Shown in pieces: positions 47,642 through 55,621 of a DNA stretch of 64,000 bases. Origin of the DNA: CAVTBX01 sp963733135 (GTDB taxonomy: Bacteria; Actinomycetota; Thermoleophilia; Gaiellales; Gaiellaceae); NCBI GenBank assembly GCA_963733135.1, contig CAVTBX010000004.1, positions 372,001-436,000 on the forward strand. The letters run 5' to 3'. The translations under genes and the position numbers were made by a program. Every line of letters starts with the position of its first letter. Position 1 is the stretch's first letter. The notes under the pieces were generated by a model. That model was given only the letters and a program-made list of their open reading frames with translations, was not told the origin of the DNA and made no database searches.

Positions 47642-48435
47642 CAGTCCTCCTCCTCGGGCTCGTCCTCGAGCGTCCTGCCCGTGGCCGTGAAGAACGCCTC
47701 CTCGAGCGTCGCGGCGTCGTACTGCTCCAGCAGCTCCGCGAGCGGGGCGAGCGCCACGAGCCGGCCGCCGTGCAGGATGCCGATTCGGTCCGCGAGCGCC
47801 TCGGCCTCGACGAGGTCGTGCGTGCAGAGGAGGATGGTGGAGTCGTGCGCCTCCCAGAGCTCGCGGATGAACGTCTGCACCTCGAGCTTCGAGCGCGGGT
47901 CGAGCCCGGTGGTCGGCTCGTCGAGGAGCAGGAGCACGGGCGAGGTCAGAAGCGCCCGTGCGAGGGCGACCTTCTGCTGCATGCCGCGCGAGAGGTTCTC
48001 CATCGGCTCACCTCGGCGCTCGGCCGGGAAGCCGACCCGTTCGAGGATCTGAGGAATGCGCGCGCGCGTCTCGCGCCCGCTCAGCCCGTAGAAACGGGCC
48101 GAGTACGTGAGGTTCTCCGTCGACGAGAGCCGCTTGAAGAACGACGCCTCCACCGAGACCCGGTTGACGAGCTGCCGGACGGCCCGCGGGTTCGCGAAGA
48201 CGTCGTGCCCGAAGACCCAGGCGCGCCCACCGTCGTTCAGGAGGAGCGTCGAGAGGAGGCGGACCAGGGTCGACTTGCCCGAGCCGTTCTGGCCGAGGAT
48301 CGCGACGCACTCGCCGCGCTCGATCGTGAACGTCACGTCCTCGAGCGCAGCGACCCGGCGCATGCGCCGGCGCAGGCGACCGCCGTCGCGCCGACGGAAC
48401 TCCTTACGTAGATCTGTGACTGCTACCGCGGACAT
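47641..48435 (-). CDS. ABC transporter ATP-binding protein (ABC-2 exporter)
   Basis: A 264-residue ATPase. Walker A is VAILGQNGSGKSTLVRLLST, signature NLSRGMQQKVALARALL, Walker B LLLLDEPTTGLDPRSKLEVQ, and the switch His is in LLCTHDLVEA. The first 40 residues have an extra basic segment (EFRRRDGGRLRRRMRRVAAL), seen in some polysaccharide- or NatA-type exporters. The acidic C-terminus (LEDEPEEED) is short and carries no substrate-binding domain of the Wzt kind. The gene starts the two-gene exporter operon. Repeat copy I lies about 145 bp upstream of its start. Confidence 0.92.
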   Translation of the reverse strand: MSAVAVTDLRKEFRRRDGGRLRRRMRRVAALEDVTFTIERGECVAILGQNGSGKSTLVRLLSTLLLNDGGRAWVFGHDVFANPRAVRQLVNRVSVEASFFKRLSSTENLTYSARFYGLSGRETRARIPQILERVGFPAERRGEPMENLSRGMQQKVALARALLTSPVLLLLDEPTTGLDPRSKLEVQTFIRELWEAHDSTILLCTHDLVEAEALADRIGILHGGRLVALAPLAELLEQYDAATLEEAFFTATGRTLEDEPEEED

Positions 48436-48578
48436 ACATGCTCCTAAGCGATCGGACGAGGACAGAAGGCACGGCGAAGCGGGACCCTGGGGCGGGTCCC
48501 GGCAACCGGTGTGTCAGCGTCCGGCGCGGAGCATGCTGCGGGTCAGCCTAGCGGTGCCGGCGCACTGCGTCCAGCGCG

Positions 48579-48699
48579 GAGAACGGGCGCGTTCCGCGCC
48601 CTCCATACGAATCGCGCAAGAAGCGGCGCGATTCGCCCGGCCCTGCGGGCCTCCAACACCCGGCGCGATTCGCCCGGCCGGCGCAGCCGGCCTCCGGCC
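48579..48699 (+). repeat. Three-hairpin dispersed repeat, copy I plus a second partial unit
   Basis: Hairpin 1 is GGGCGCG-TTC-CGCGCCC (48585-48601), hairpin 2 GAATCGCGC-AAGAAGCG-GCGCGATTC (48609-48634) and hairpin 3 GGCCC-TGC-GGGCC (48639-48651). After CTCCAACACC a half unit follows: GGCGCGATTCGCCC and GGCCGGC-GCA-GCCGGCC (48676-48692). The TAG of the HNH gene on the minus strand is the next codon after it. Bases 48436-48578 hold no gene; they form the leader of the exporter operon. Confidence 0.85.
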
Positions 48700-49200
48700 C
48701 TAGGCGTAAGCCGACAGGTAAGGCTGCCACCCGTCCGGGATCCTCGACGCGGCGAGCGTGACGAAGAGCGCCGGGGTGGGGGCTCTGGGCGGCCGGCGGA
48801 GGTTCATCTGCACCTCGTCCGGCGTGCGATTCCCCTTCCGCATGTTGCACGGGGCACACGAGGCGACGACGTTCTCCCAGACGGACAGGCCGCCTCGACT
48901 CCTCGGCACCACGTGGTCGAGCGTCAGCTTTCCGTCCGAGCCGCAGTACTGGCACCGCCAATCGTCGCGGGCGAAGAGGGCTCGGCGCGAGATCTTGCGC
49001 TGGATCGCCTTCGGCACCCGGACGTAGCTCAAGAGCCGAATCACATGCGGCCACACGTACTGGCGGGCGGCGGAGCGGAGCGGCTTGCCGAGATCCTCGA
49101 TCACCTCGGCCTTCCCCTTGAAGACGAGCACGTGCGCCCGCCGAACGCTGGTCACGTTGAGCGGCTCATAGCTCGCGTTCAGAACGAGTACGTGCCCCAT
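48700..49200 (-). CDS. HNH endonuclease family protein
   Basis: A 166-residue protein common in actinobacteria. The N-terminus (VLVLNASYEPLNVTSVRRAH) is the typical lead-in of this subfamily. The HNH core is complete: CQYCGSDGKLTLDHVVPRSR, then WENVVASCAPCNMRKGNRTP, with two CxxC zinc pairs, the catalytic His (DHV) and the later Asn. These stand-alone HNH proteins are widespread chromosomal genes of unclear role (DNA repair or nicking), not obviously restriction enzymes; no methylase is nearby. The last residues (YLSAYA) precede a TAG that touches repeat copy I. Confidence 0.9.
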   Translation of the reverse strand: MGHVLVLNASYEPLNVTSVRRAHVLVFKGKAEVIEDLGKPLRSAARQYVWPHVIRLLSYVRVPKAIQRKISRRALFARDDWRCQYCGSDGKLTLDHVVPRSRGGLSVWENVVASCAPCNMRKGNRTPDEVQMNLRRPPRAPTPALFVTLAASRIPDGWQPYLSAYA

Positions 49201-49254
49201 TTCCAGCCCGAATCGTACTCACGAAAGAGGCAGGCGTGAGGCCCCTCGAGCTCG

Positions 49255-49659
49255 CTACGTGCGCGGCAGGACGAGCTCGAGCCGGTCGTCCCCCGCAGGG
49301 ACGAAGCCGCGACCTCGGTAGAACTCCGCCGCCCGCGAGTTGTCCGGCTCGACGACCACCTGGAGCGTGTCGGCGCGCTCCGAGATCGCGAACCCCTCCG
49401 CGTACTCGATGAGGCGGGTGCCGACCCCCTCGGCCTCGTGCTCGGGGCTGACGAACAACTGCTCGACGCACACGGCCGTGCCCTCTGCCCGCATGGCGAC
49501 GTAGCCCGCAGGAACTCCGGCGACCTCGGCCACGAACACGGTCTCGTCCGCCAGGACGGTGAGCGTACGAGCGTCGGCTCCGCGGTCGAGACGCGCGAGC
49601 CCGAAGAGCAAGGGCTCGTCCGCCGGCCCGTACGGGCGCACGTCCACGTGCCCGGCCAT
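49255..49659 (-). CDS. GNAT family N-acetyltransferase
   Basis: A 134-residue single-domain acetyltransferase. The acetyl-CoA motif A region is EQLFVSPEHEAEGVGTRLIE, with the Q/R-x-x-G-x-G/A-type loop as EAEGVGTRL. The C-terminal strand-helix is LQVVVEPDNSRAAEFYRGRG, then FVPAGDD. It acetylates an amine on a small molecule or protein N-terminus; the substrate is unknown. The start overlaps the DUF4446 gene stop by one base (TGATG). Confidence 0.88.
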   Translation of the reverse strand: MAGHVDVRPYGPADEPLLFGLARLDRGADARTLTVLADETVFVAEVAGVPAGYVAMRAEGTAVCVEQLFVSPEHEAEGVGTRLIEYAEGFAISERADTLQVVVEPDNSRAAEFYRGRGFVPAGDDRLELVLPRT

Positions 49660-50138
49660 CAGGAGATCGCCATCGCGCGGTCGACGGCTTCCTGCTCCTC
49701 GGGGGAGAGCGCGATCGGCGCACGGCCGCGGTCGATCTCCTTCACGTAGATCCGCGCGTAATCGCGACCTTGGATCGCGCTCACCACCAGGCCCGACCGG
49801 GCGGCGTCGAGAAAAGCAAGCGATGCGGACTGATGCCCGCCCGCATCCTCGTAGGCGTCGTAGCGGACGATCGACGTGTGCGAAAGACAGCCGTCGACCC
49901 GCTGGTCGACGCGTGAGAGCCCGAGGCCCACCTCCTCCACCGCGCGGTGCAGGTCGTCGATTCGACCCTGAAGCGAGACGGCGAAGTCGACAAGGTCGTT
50001 GCGGCCCCCTCCGAGAAGGACGAGCTGGGCCTGCCGCACCCTGCGGAGCTTCAGGTAGAAGGCGAGCGCGAGGAGCAGCGCCACGCCTGCCGCCGCGGCG
50101 GCGCCGACGGCGATCCAGCCGGCGATGTCGCTGTTCAC
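49659..50138 (-). CDS. DUF4446 family membrane protein
   Basis: A 159-residue protein. One N-terminal helix (IAVGAAAAAGVALLLALAFY) is followed by a coiled-coil segment (VSLQGRIDDLHRAVEEVGLG) and a compact C-terminal domain with SIVRYDAYEDAGGHQSASLA, FLDAARSGLVVSAIQGRDYA and RIYVKEIDRG, the DUF4446 (PF14584) pattern. Function is unknown. It follows the CARDB-like membrane protein by 15 bp. Confidence 0.88.
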   Translation of the reverse strand: MNSDIAGWIAVGAAAAAGVALLLALAFYLKLRRVRQAQLVLLGGGRNDLVDFAVSLQGRIDDLHRAVEEVGLGLSRVDQRVDGCLSHTSIVRYDAYEDAGGHQSASLAFLDAARSGLVVSAIQGRDYARIYVKEIDRGRAPIALSPEEQEAVDRAMAIS

Positions 50139-50153
50139 GCGGGCCTCCTAGGA

Positions 50154-51287
50154 CTAGCCGAACGAGAAGATCACTCGGTACTCGGCCGAGTTGTTGCCGG
50201 TGTTCGTCTCTCCCTGCACCGGCGCAACATTAACCCGAAGCGTCGCCGGCTCGGCGATCGTCACGTCGGCGAAGTCGCCGAAGAGGACGTTCTTCGTCTG
50301 GCCCGGCTGGATCAGGTCGATGGTCGAGTTCTTCGTGATGGAGTTGGGGCTCTGGACGATCCGGAGCGTCACTTGGACTCCGGTCTCAAGACTGTCTCCA
50401 CTGTTTCGGACGAGCACCTGGAACGCTGTCTCCTGCGAGGCCTCGACGGTGTTCTCCTCGGTCGGTGACAGGCGCCGCCCGCCCGGAACAACGAGGACTC
50501 CCTCGATTTGGTTTCCGTGCAAGCCGCCTGAGTCGGGATCGGCCGTGAGACTTCGGACGAGAGCCACCCAGGTCGCCGACTGCGAGAGCTCCGGCGTCTC
50601 CAGGAAGGTCGACGTGGGAACCTCGACGCCGCTGACCCCTTCCTGCCGCATCGTCTCCTGCGCGCGAGCTCGGAAGAGGTCGTCATAGACCACGTCGCTC
50701 GCCACGAACCGCTTCGCCTGCTCCGCGAGCGCCTGACCCGTTTGGCGAGCGCCCCCCTCCTGCCCGGCCTGGGCAAGCCCCTGTGTCAACCCGGCGAGAC
50801 CGCTCGTGCGGAGCTGCATGGACTCCACGAGGCTGCCGTGCTCTTCGCGAAGCGGGCCGGGCGGGTCGAGCTCCTGCGCCTGGGCGACGAGCTGCGCCTG
50901 CTGGCCGCGCAACCCGTCGAGCGCCTGCTCGAGGTCGCCGAGGTTGATCCCCGGGCGCGCGATCGCAGCCTGGAGCTCACGACCGATCCGATCCGACGAG
51001 CTCGTCACCTCCGCGGCAGAGGTCATGTAGTCCTCATAGGCGCCCTGCTTGTCGCTCTGGCAGCTCGAAACCCACACGATCAGGAGCACGACGATGACGA
51101 CGAGGCCGACAACCAGACCTGCGAGCCGGAGCTGTTGGGGCGGCAGGCCGCCCGAGGACGGCCGCCGAGGAAGCCTGCGGCGCCGCGTCGGCTCGCGTTC
51201 TACATCGGTCGCCTCGCGAGTCGGCGCATCGTCGAAGAAATCGAACTCGATCTCTTCGGGGTCGCGACGTTGGCGGGGCTCGAACAC
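50154..51287 (-). CDS. Single-pass membrane protein with extracytoplasmic coiled coil and CARDB-like domain
   Basis: A 377-residue protein when started at GTG 51287 (VFEPRQRRDPEEIEFDFFDD); the longer open frame is antisense to the kinase gene and not protein-like. The first 50 residues are a cytoplasmic acidic/basic tail (TRRRRLPRRPSS). A membrane helix follows at about 55-75 (LAGLVVGLVVIVVLLIVWVS), and then a helical region (about 80-230) rich in Gln/Ala. The C-terminal 110 residues form a beta-sandwich with the CARDB-like pattern VRNSGDSLETGVQVTLRIVQ and LIQPGQTKNVLFGDF. It is divergent from the multi-TM kinase gene, so it may sense or transmit envelope state; this is inference. Confidence 0.7.
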   Translation of the reverse strand: MFEPRQRRDPEEIEFDFFDDAPTREATDVEREPTRRRRLPRRPSSGGLPPQQLRLAGLVVGLVVIVVLLIVWVSSCQSDKQGAYEDYMTSAAEVTSSSDRIGRELQAAIARPGINLGDLEQALDGLRGQQAQLVAQAQELDPPGPLREEHGSLVESMQLRTSGLAGLTQGLAQAGQEGGARQTGQALAEQAKRFVASDVVYDDLFRARAQETMRQEGVSGVEVPTSTFLETPELSQSATWVALVRSLTADPDSGGLHGNQIEGVLVVPGGRRLSPTEENTVEASQETAFQVLVRNSGDSLETGVQVTLRIVQSPNSITKNSTIDLIQPGQTKNVLFGDFADVTIAEPATLRVNVAPVQGETNTGNNSAEYRVIFSFG

Positions 51288-51398
51288 AGGAGGTTCGCTG
51301 AGGGCCGTGAGACCGGACGAAAGGTCGGGCGAGTGTAACAGCAGCCTCGGCGATTGCTCGGGGTGTTTTGCGGGGGAAATGGAGGACTCGCCTCCTGC

Positions 51399-53070
51399 GT
51401 GGAAAAGAGCGCAGGCCCTGTGTCCGCCGCTGTCGGCCTCCCCCGCGACGACCTCGTGCTTGGTCGCTACCGCCCCCTTCGACCGCTGGGCAGCGGAGGC
51501 TCGGGCTCGGTCTGGCTCGTCCGCGACGTCGAGGTCGGACCGAGACGTGGCTCTCAAGATCGTGGCCAGGGCCGGAAAGGCCGGTTCGCGGGCCGAGCGA
51601 GAGGTCGAGGCGGCGACGCGACTGCGACATCCGCGCTGCCTCCGCGCACTCGCGTTCCACCGAGATGACGGCCATGTGTACGTCGCGTACGAGTACGTGC
51701 GGGGCAAGACGCTCCGGGATGCGCTCCGCTCGGGCGAGGTCGACGACGGCACGGCGATCGAGGCCGGCGCCCAGATCCTCGACGCCCTCGCGCACGCGCA
51801 CGGAAAGAAGATCGCCCACCGAGACGTCAAGCCAGCGAACGTCATGCTCGAGGAGGGCTCCGAGACGTCGACGCGCCTCCTCGACTTCGGGCTCGCTCGC
51901 CTCGACGAGCTCGACGGGCTGACAGCGACCGGAGACGTGCCCGGAACGCTCGCGTACATCGCCCCCGAGCGCCTCGACGGCAAGGAGTCCGCCGACGGGG
52001 CGGACATCTGGGCGGTCGGAGTCATCCTCTGGGAGTCGCTGGCCGGGTTCCATCCCTTCAGTGCCACGTCGCCCGTCGAGACGGCCCGACGCATCGGAGC
52101 CGGAGCCCCGTCCCTCGCTCGTGAACGCCCTGATCTTCCGAAGGCGCTCTGCGCGGTGGTCGACGGCATGCTCGCGCTCGATCCGCGCCGACGCCCGGGC
52201 GCACGTCGGGCCGCATCAGAACTGCGAACCGCGGGAGACGAGCGCGCCAGCCGCCCGCGGCCGGTGATCGCTCGCCGGACACTCCGCACCCGGGCCGCGC
52301 ACGCGGGGCTTGCCGCGTTGACCGCCGGCGGCTCCGCAGCCCTCCTGCCGTTCTTTCCCCGCGGGTGGCCGTTCCTGCTCGCGGCAGTCGCCGGCGCCAT
52401 CGCTCTCCGCAGCCCGCTCGCGGGCCTCGCCGCCGCACTCGCCGTGCCGGTGCTTCCGCTCGGAAACCTGTCGCTCGGACTCGCGCTCGCCTACGCAGCC
52501 GTTGCAACCGCCTGGATCCTCGCCTTCAAGCGAGAGCCGTCGAACGGCCTCGTGTTCGCCGTGGGGGGGCTGCTCGCGCCGATCGGCGCCGTGACGCTCC
52601 TGCCCCTGGCGGTGCTGCGAGTCCATGGTGTCGCGAGGCGCGGGCTCGCGGCCGCCGGCGGCGTCCTCACGGGCGCTGCTGTTTGTGCTCTCACGGGTCG
52701 CGCTCTCCCGTTGACCGAGGACCCACCGGGGACAAGCCGTGCGCTTGCGGGCCTCGAGAGCCCGCTGGAGGCTACGGACGCTGTTCTTGCAGCCCTTGCC
52801 GCCCACCCGCAGGTTGGGGTCGCAGCGCTCGTCATCGGCCTCGCTTCCGCCACGGCTGCGCATGCACTGTCAGCCGGCCCGTGGGGGCTCGCGCTCTGGG
52901 GATCAGCCTATCTCGCCGCGATCGTGCTCCTTCCGGCGGCAACCGGCACACCCGATGTCCGCGCCCTCATCCTCAGCCTCGGCGTCTGGACTGCGGCTGC
53001 GGCACTCGCCGTTGTCCGTCTCCGCCAGGGAGCACAGGAATCATCGGGCTCGGGCACAATGCCCGAGTGA
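51399..53070 (+). CDS. Ser/Thr protein kinase with polytopic C-terminus, frame-disrupted near its N-terminus
   Basis: The kinase is split over two frames. From GTG 51399 (or 51420) the frame encodes the start of a kinase domain: VLGRYRPLRPLGSGGSGSVW, with the Gly-rich loop and LVRDVEV. At about 51536 the coding moves to the next frame, which continues DRDVALKIVARAGKAGSRAE with the catalytic Lys, IAHRDVKPANVML, LLDFGLARL and AYIAPERL. Removing one G at 51537-51538 restores a single frame of about 556 residues. After the kinase domain (to about residue 270) there are about eight hydrophobic segments instead of PASTA repeats. It precedes fhaA by 35 bp and probably belongs to the FHA/PP2C/RodA/PBP/PknB operon as the second kinase. 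Confidence 0.75.
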
Positions 53071-53105
53071 TCGGCCCGTAACCGGGTGGTCACCGAGCCC
53101 GGCGT

Positions 53106-53954
53106 ATGAGCGTTTTCCGAAGCATCGAACACGGCATCCAGTCCGTCCTCGAGGGCGCATTCGGCCGCGCGTTCCGCTCGCACGTCCAGCCTGTCGAGCT
53201 CGCCCGGAAGCTCGCGAAGGAGATGGACGACCACCGGACGGTGTCCGTCTCGCGCGTCTACGTGCCGAACGAGTACCAGCTCTGGCTCTCGCCGTCCGAT
53301 CGCGAGCAGTTCTCGACCTACGAAGACTCGCTCCTCACCGAGCTCTCCGACTACCTCTCTGAGCACGCGAGGCGGGAAGGCTACGCGCTCCTGTCGACGC
53401 CCCAGGTGACGCTCCACGAGGACGAGGACCTTTCGGTCGGCGAGTTCGGAATCGCGACGCGCACCGTGCAGCCCCGCAAGGGGGGACCCCCCGCTCCCGA
53501 CGGCGCGCCTGCCGCTCCGGTTGGAGCCCCGAGCGTCCCGGCTCCCGCGGCCCCTGCCCCGCTGCCTGTCGAGCAGGCCGAGGACGTCGGGGCCACGAGG
53601 ATCTTCAAGCCGGAAGCACCGGAGACGGCTTCGGTCAGCGCGGAGGAGGCCGAGCGGCTCGGGCTCGCGCACAGACCTCCTGCGGCGGTGCTCGTCGACG
53701 GGCGCCGCTTCGAGCTCACCAAGCGAGCGCTCGTCATCGGACGGTCTCGCGACTGTGACGTCACCCTCGACGACCCGAACATCTCGCGCCGCCACGCCGA
53801 GATCCGACAGGAGAACGGGGGCCACGTCGTCGTCGACCTTGGCTCGACCAACGGGATCGAGGTGAACGGCTCGCGCGTCGAGCGGGCCGAACTCGAGAAC
53901 GGCGACCTGATCGTCCTCGGACGCACGAGCGTGACGTTCGAGCTCGAACCGTAG
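53106..53954 (+). CDS. fhaA: FhaA-like protein: DUF3662 domain plus FHA domain
   Basis: A 282-residue protein with the layout of mycobacterial FhaA. The N-terminal DUF3662 domain begins MSVFRSIEHGIQSVLEGAFG and contains VQPVELARKLAKEMDDHRTV and VYVPNEYQLWLSPSDR. A Pro/Ala-rich linker follows (about 125-165). The C-terminal FHA domain (about 195-280) has LVIGRSRDCDVTLDDPNISR, RHAEI and VDLGSTNGIEVNG, the phosphothreonine-binding residues. FhaA is phosphorylated by PknB and binds peptidoglycan-synthesis proteins such as MurJ/MviN. Ending 14 bp before fhaB, it opens the conserved actinobacterial cell-wall signalling operon. Confidence 0.93.
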   Translation: MSVFRSIEHGIQSVLEGAFGRAFRSHVQPVELARKLAKEMDDHRTVSVSRVYVPNEYQLWLSPSDREQFSTYEDSLLTELSDYLSEHARREGYALLSTPQVTLHEDEDLSVGEFGIATRTVQPRKGGPPAPDGAPAAPVGAPSVPAPAAPAPLPVEQAEDVGATRIFKPEAPETASVSAEEAERLGLAHRPPAAVLVDGRRFELTKRALVIGRSRDCDVTLDDPNISRRHAEIRQENGGHVVVDLGSTNGIEVNGSRVERAELENGDLIVLGRTSVTFELEP

Positions 53955-53968
53955 AGGAGGGATCCCCG

Positions 53969-54436
53969 GTGGAGCCGGTCCTCCTCGGTCTCAAGGCGCT
54001 CTTCCTGCTCCTGCTCTACTTCTTCATCTGGCGGGTCGTACGTTCGGCCGCCCGCGAGCTCCGGGTACCGCAGGAAAGCTTCATCATGGCGCCCGCACAC
54101 GCCCGCGCGGAGCCCGGCCGCGACGTCGCGCGCGAGGCTCCGCTGGGCCTGGTCGTCGCCGCGAGCCCTGTGCTCCAGGTCGGCGCGCGCTACGACACCG
54201 GCGCCGTCCCGATTTCCGTCGGGCGGGCCGACGACAACACGCTGGCCTTGAACGGGGACGAGTACGCCTCAGGCCACCACGCGCGCATCGAGACGCAGCG
54301 CGACGGCGTGTGGGTGCACGACCTCGGTTCGACGAATGGCACGTATGTGAACGGGGAGCGCGTGCAGGGACGAGCCCGGCTCCGCGAGGGCGACAGCGTC
54401 CAGGTCGGCGAGACGGAGCTACGCCTCGAGCGATGA
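53969..54436 (+). CDS. fhaB: FhaB-like FHA-domain membrane protein
   Basis: A 155-residue protein started at GTG 53969 (VEPVLLGLKALFLLLLYFFI), which gives one N-terminal membrane helix with the remainder cytoplasmic. The FHA domain (about 75-152) has VPISVGRADDNTLALNGDEY, SGHHARIE and VHDLGSTNGTYVNGERV, including the Arg, Ser, His and Asn of the phosphothreonine pocket. Its mycobacterial counterpart FhaB (FipA) links PknA/PknB phosphorylation to FtsZ/FtsQ at division. Its stop overlaps the pstP start (ATGA). Confidence 0.93.
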   Translation: MEPVLLGLKALFLLLLYFFIWRVVRSAARELRVPQESFIMAPAHARAEPGRDVAREAPLGLVVAASPVLQVGARYDTGAVPISVGRADDNTLALNGDEYASGHHARIETQRDGVWVHDLGSTNGTYVNGERVQGRARLREGDSVQVGETELRLER

Positions 54437-55621
54437 GGATCGTCGAGCAGGCCGCCTACACCGACCCCGGTCGCAAGCGCCGCCGGAACGAGGACTCCTA
54501 CATGGTCGAGCCGCCGCTCTTCGTGGTTGCGGACGGCATGGGCGGCGCGCAGGCAGGGGAGGTCGCCTCACGCCTCGCCGCAGCCGCCTTCCGCGAGTTC
54601 CACGAGGCCGACGAGCTCGGCCCGACCGAGCGTCTCGAGGCGATCATCCAGGAGGCCAACCGCCGGATCTTCGAGCGGGCGCATGAGGACACGGGTCTCT
54701 CGGGGATGGGGACGACCGTCACGGCCGCGCTCCTCGGCGACGACGCCGTCGCGATCGGCCACGTCGGCGACTCTCGGGCATACAGGGTGCGGGAAGACGC
54801 ACTCGAGCAGCTCACCGAGGATCACTCGCTCGTCGGCGACCTGATCCGAAGCGGACGGCTCACACCCGAGGAGGCAGAGGCACATCCACAACGCTCCGTG
54901 ATCACCCGCGCCCTCGGCACCGATCTCGACGTCGACGTCGACACGGTCCTCGTCGAAGCGGCGGAGGGCGATCTCTTCCTGATCTGCTCCGACGGGCTGA
55001 CCTCGATGGTGTCCGAGGACGAGATCCTCGAAGCGGCTTCGCGAGGCGGGTGGCCTGGAGAGAGCGGCGAAGGCCCTCATCAAGGCGGCGAACAAGCGTG
55101 GCGGCGAGGACAACATCACGGTCATCCTCTTCCGCGTCGAGGGCGGCGACGCCCTCGACGACACGCTAGTCGCCGGCAACGGGCGCGGCGAGACCGAGGA
55201 CCTCGAAGACACCCTCACCGGCCTCGAGCCGATCCCGGACACGCGCGAGGCCGCCTGGGAGACGAGGCCAGAGCCGGCTCCCGCGGACGCGTCCGGGGAG
55301 CGTCACCGCGCAATCCCTCGCGGGCTGCTCTGGGGCTTCGTCGTGCTGGCCGTCGTTGCGATCCTCGTCGCAGCCGCCTTCTGGGGTCTGTCTCGAGCGT
55401 ACTTCGTCGGTGCTGACGAGGACGGCAACGTGGCCGTCTACCAGGGCGTCCCCTGGGAGCTCGGCGGCGGCGCGATGCTCTACCGGGCCAAGTACGTGAG
55501 CGGCGTCCAGGCCGTTCAGCTCTCGCCGGAGGAGCGTGAGTCCCTCTTCGACCATGCGCTCCTTTCCTACGAGGACGCACGTACCCGAATCGCGCCCTAC
55601 GAGGAGGAGGCGACTCCCTGA
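54433..55621 (+). CDS. pstP: PP2C-family Ser/Thr phosphatase with membrane anchor, frame-disrupted
   Basis: ATG 54433 overlaps the fhaB stop. The catalytic domain is normal up to about residue 205: YTDPGRKRRRNEDSYMVEPP, VVADGMGGAQAGEVASRLAA, TTVTAALLGDDAVAIGHVGD, SRAYRV and FLICSDGLTSMV, with the metal-binding Asp residues. Near 55047-55055 (GGCGGGTGGCC) the coding switches to the next frame: LERAAKALIKAANKRGGEDN, then ITVILFRV, a membrane helix WGFVVLAVVAILVAAAFWGL and a small extracytoplasmic domain ending EEEATP. Removing one G from the GGG restores one protein of about 395 residues. PstP dephosphorylates PknA/PknB substrates. As read, the protein would lose the last metal-binding Asp, the anchor and the sensor domain. 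Confidence 0.85.
55601..55610 (+). promoter_or_regulatory. Ribosome-binding site supporting a CTG start of rodA
   Basis: GAGGAGGAGG lies seven bases before CTG 55618, and that CTG overlaps the pstP TGA. With no ATG, GTG or TTG in the next 30 codons of the rodA frame, this is the best candidate initiation site. Confidence 0.6.
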
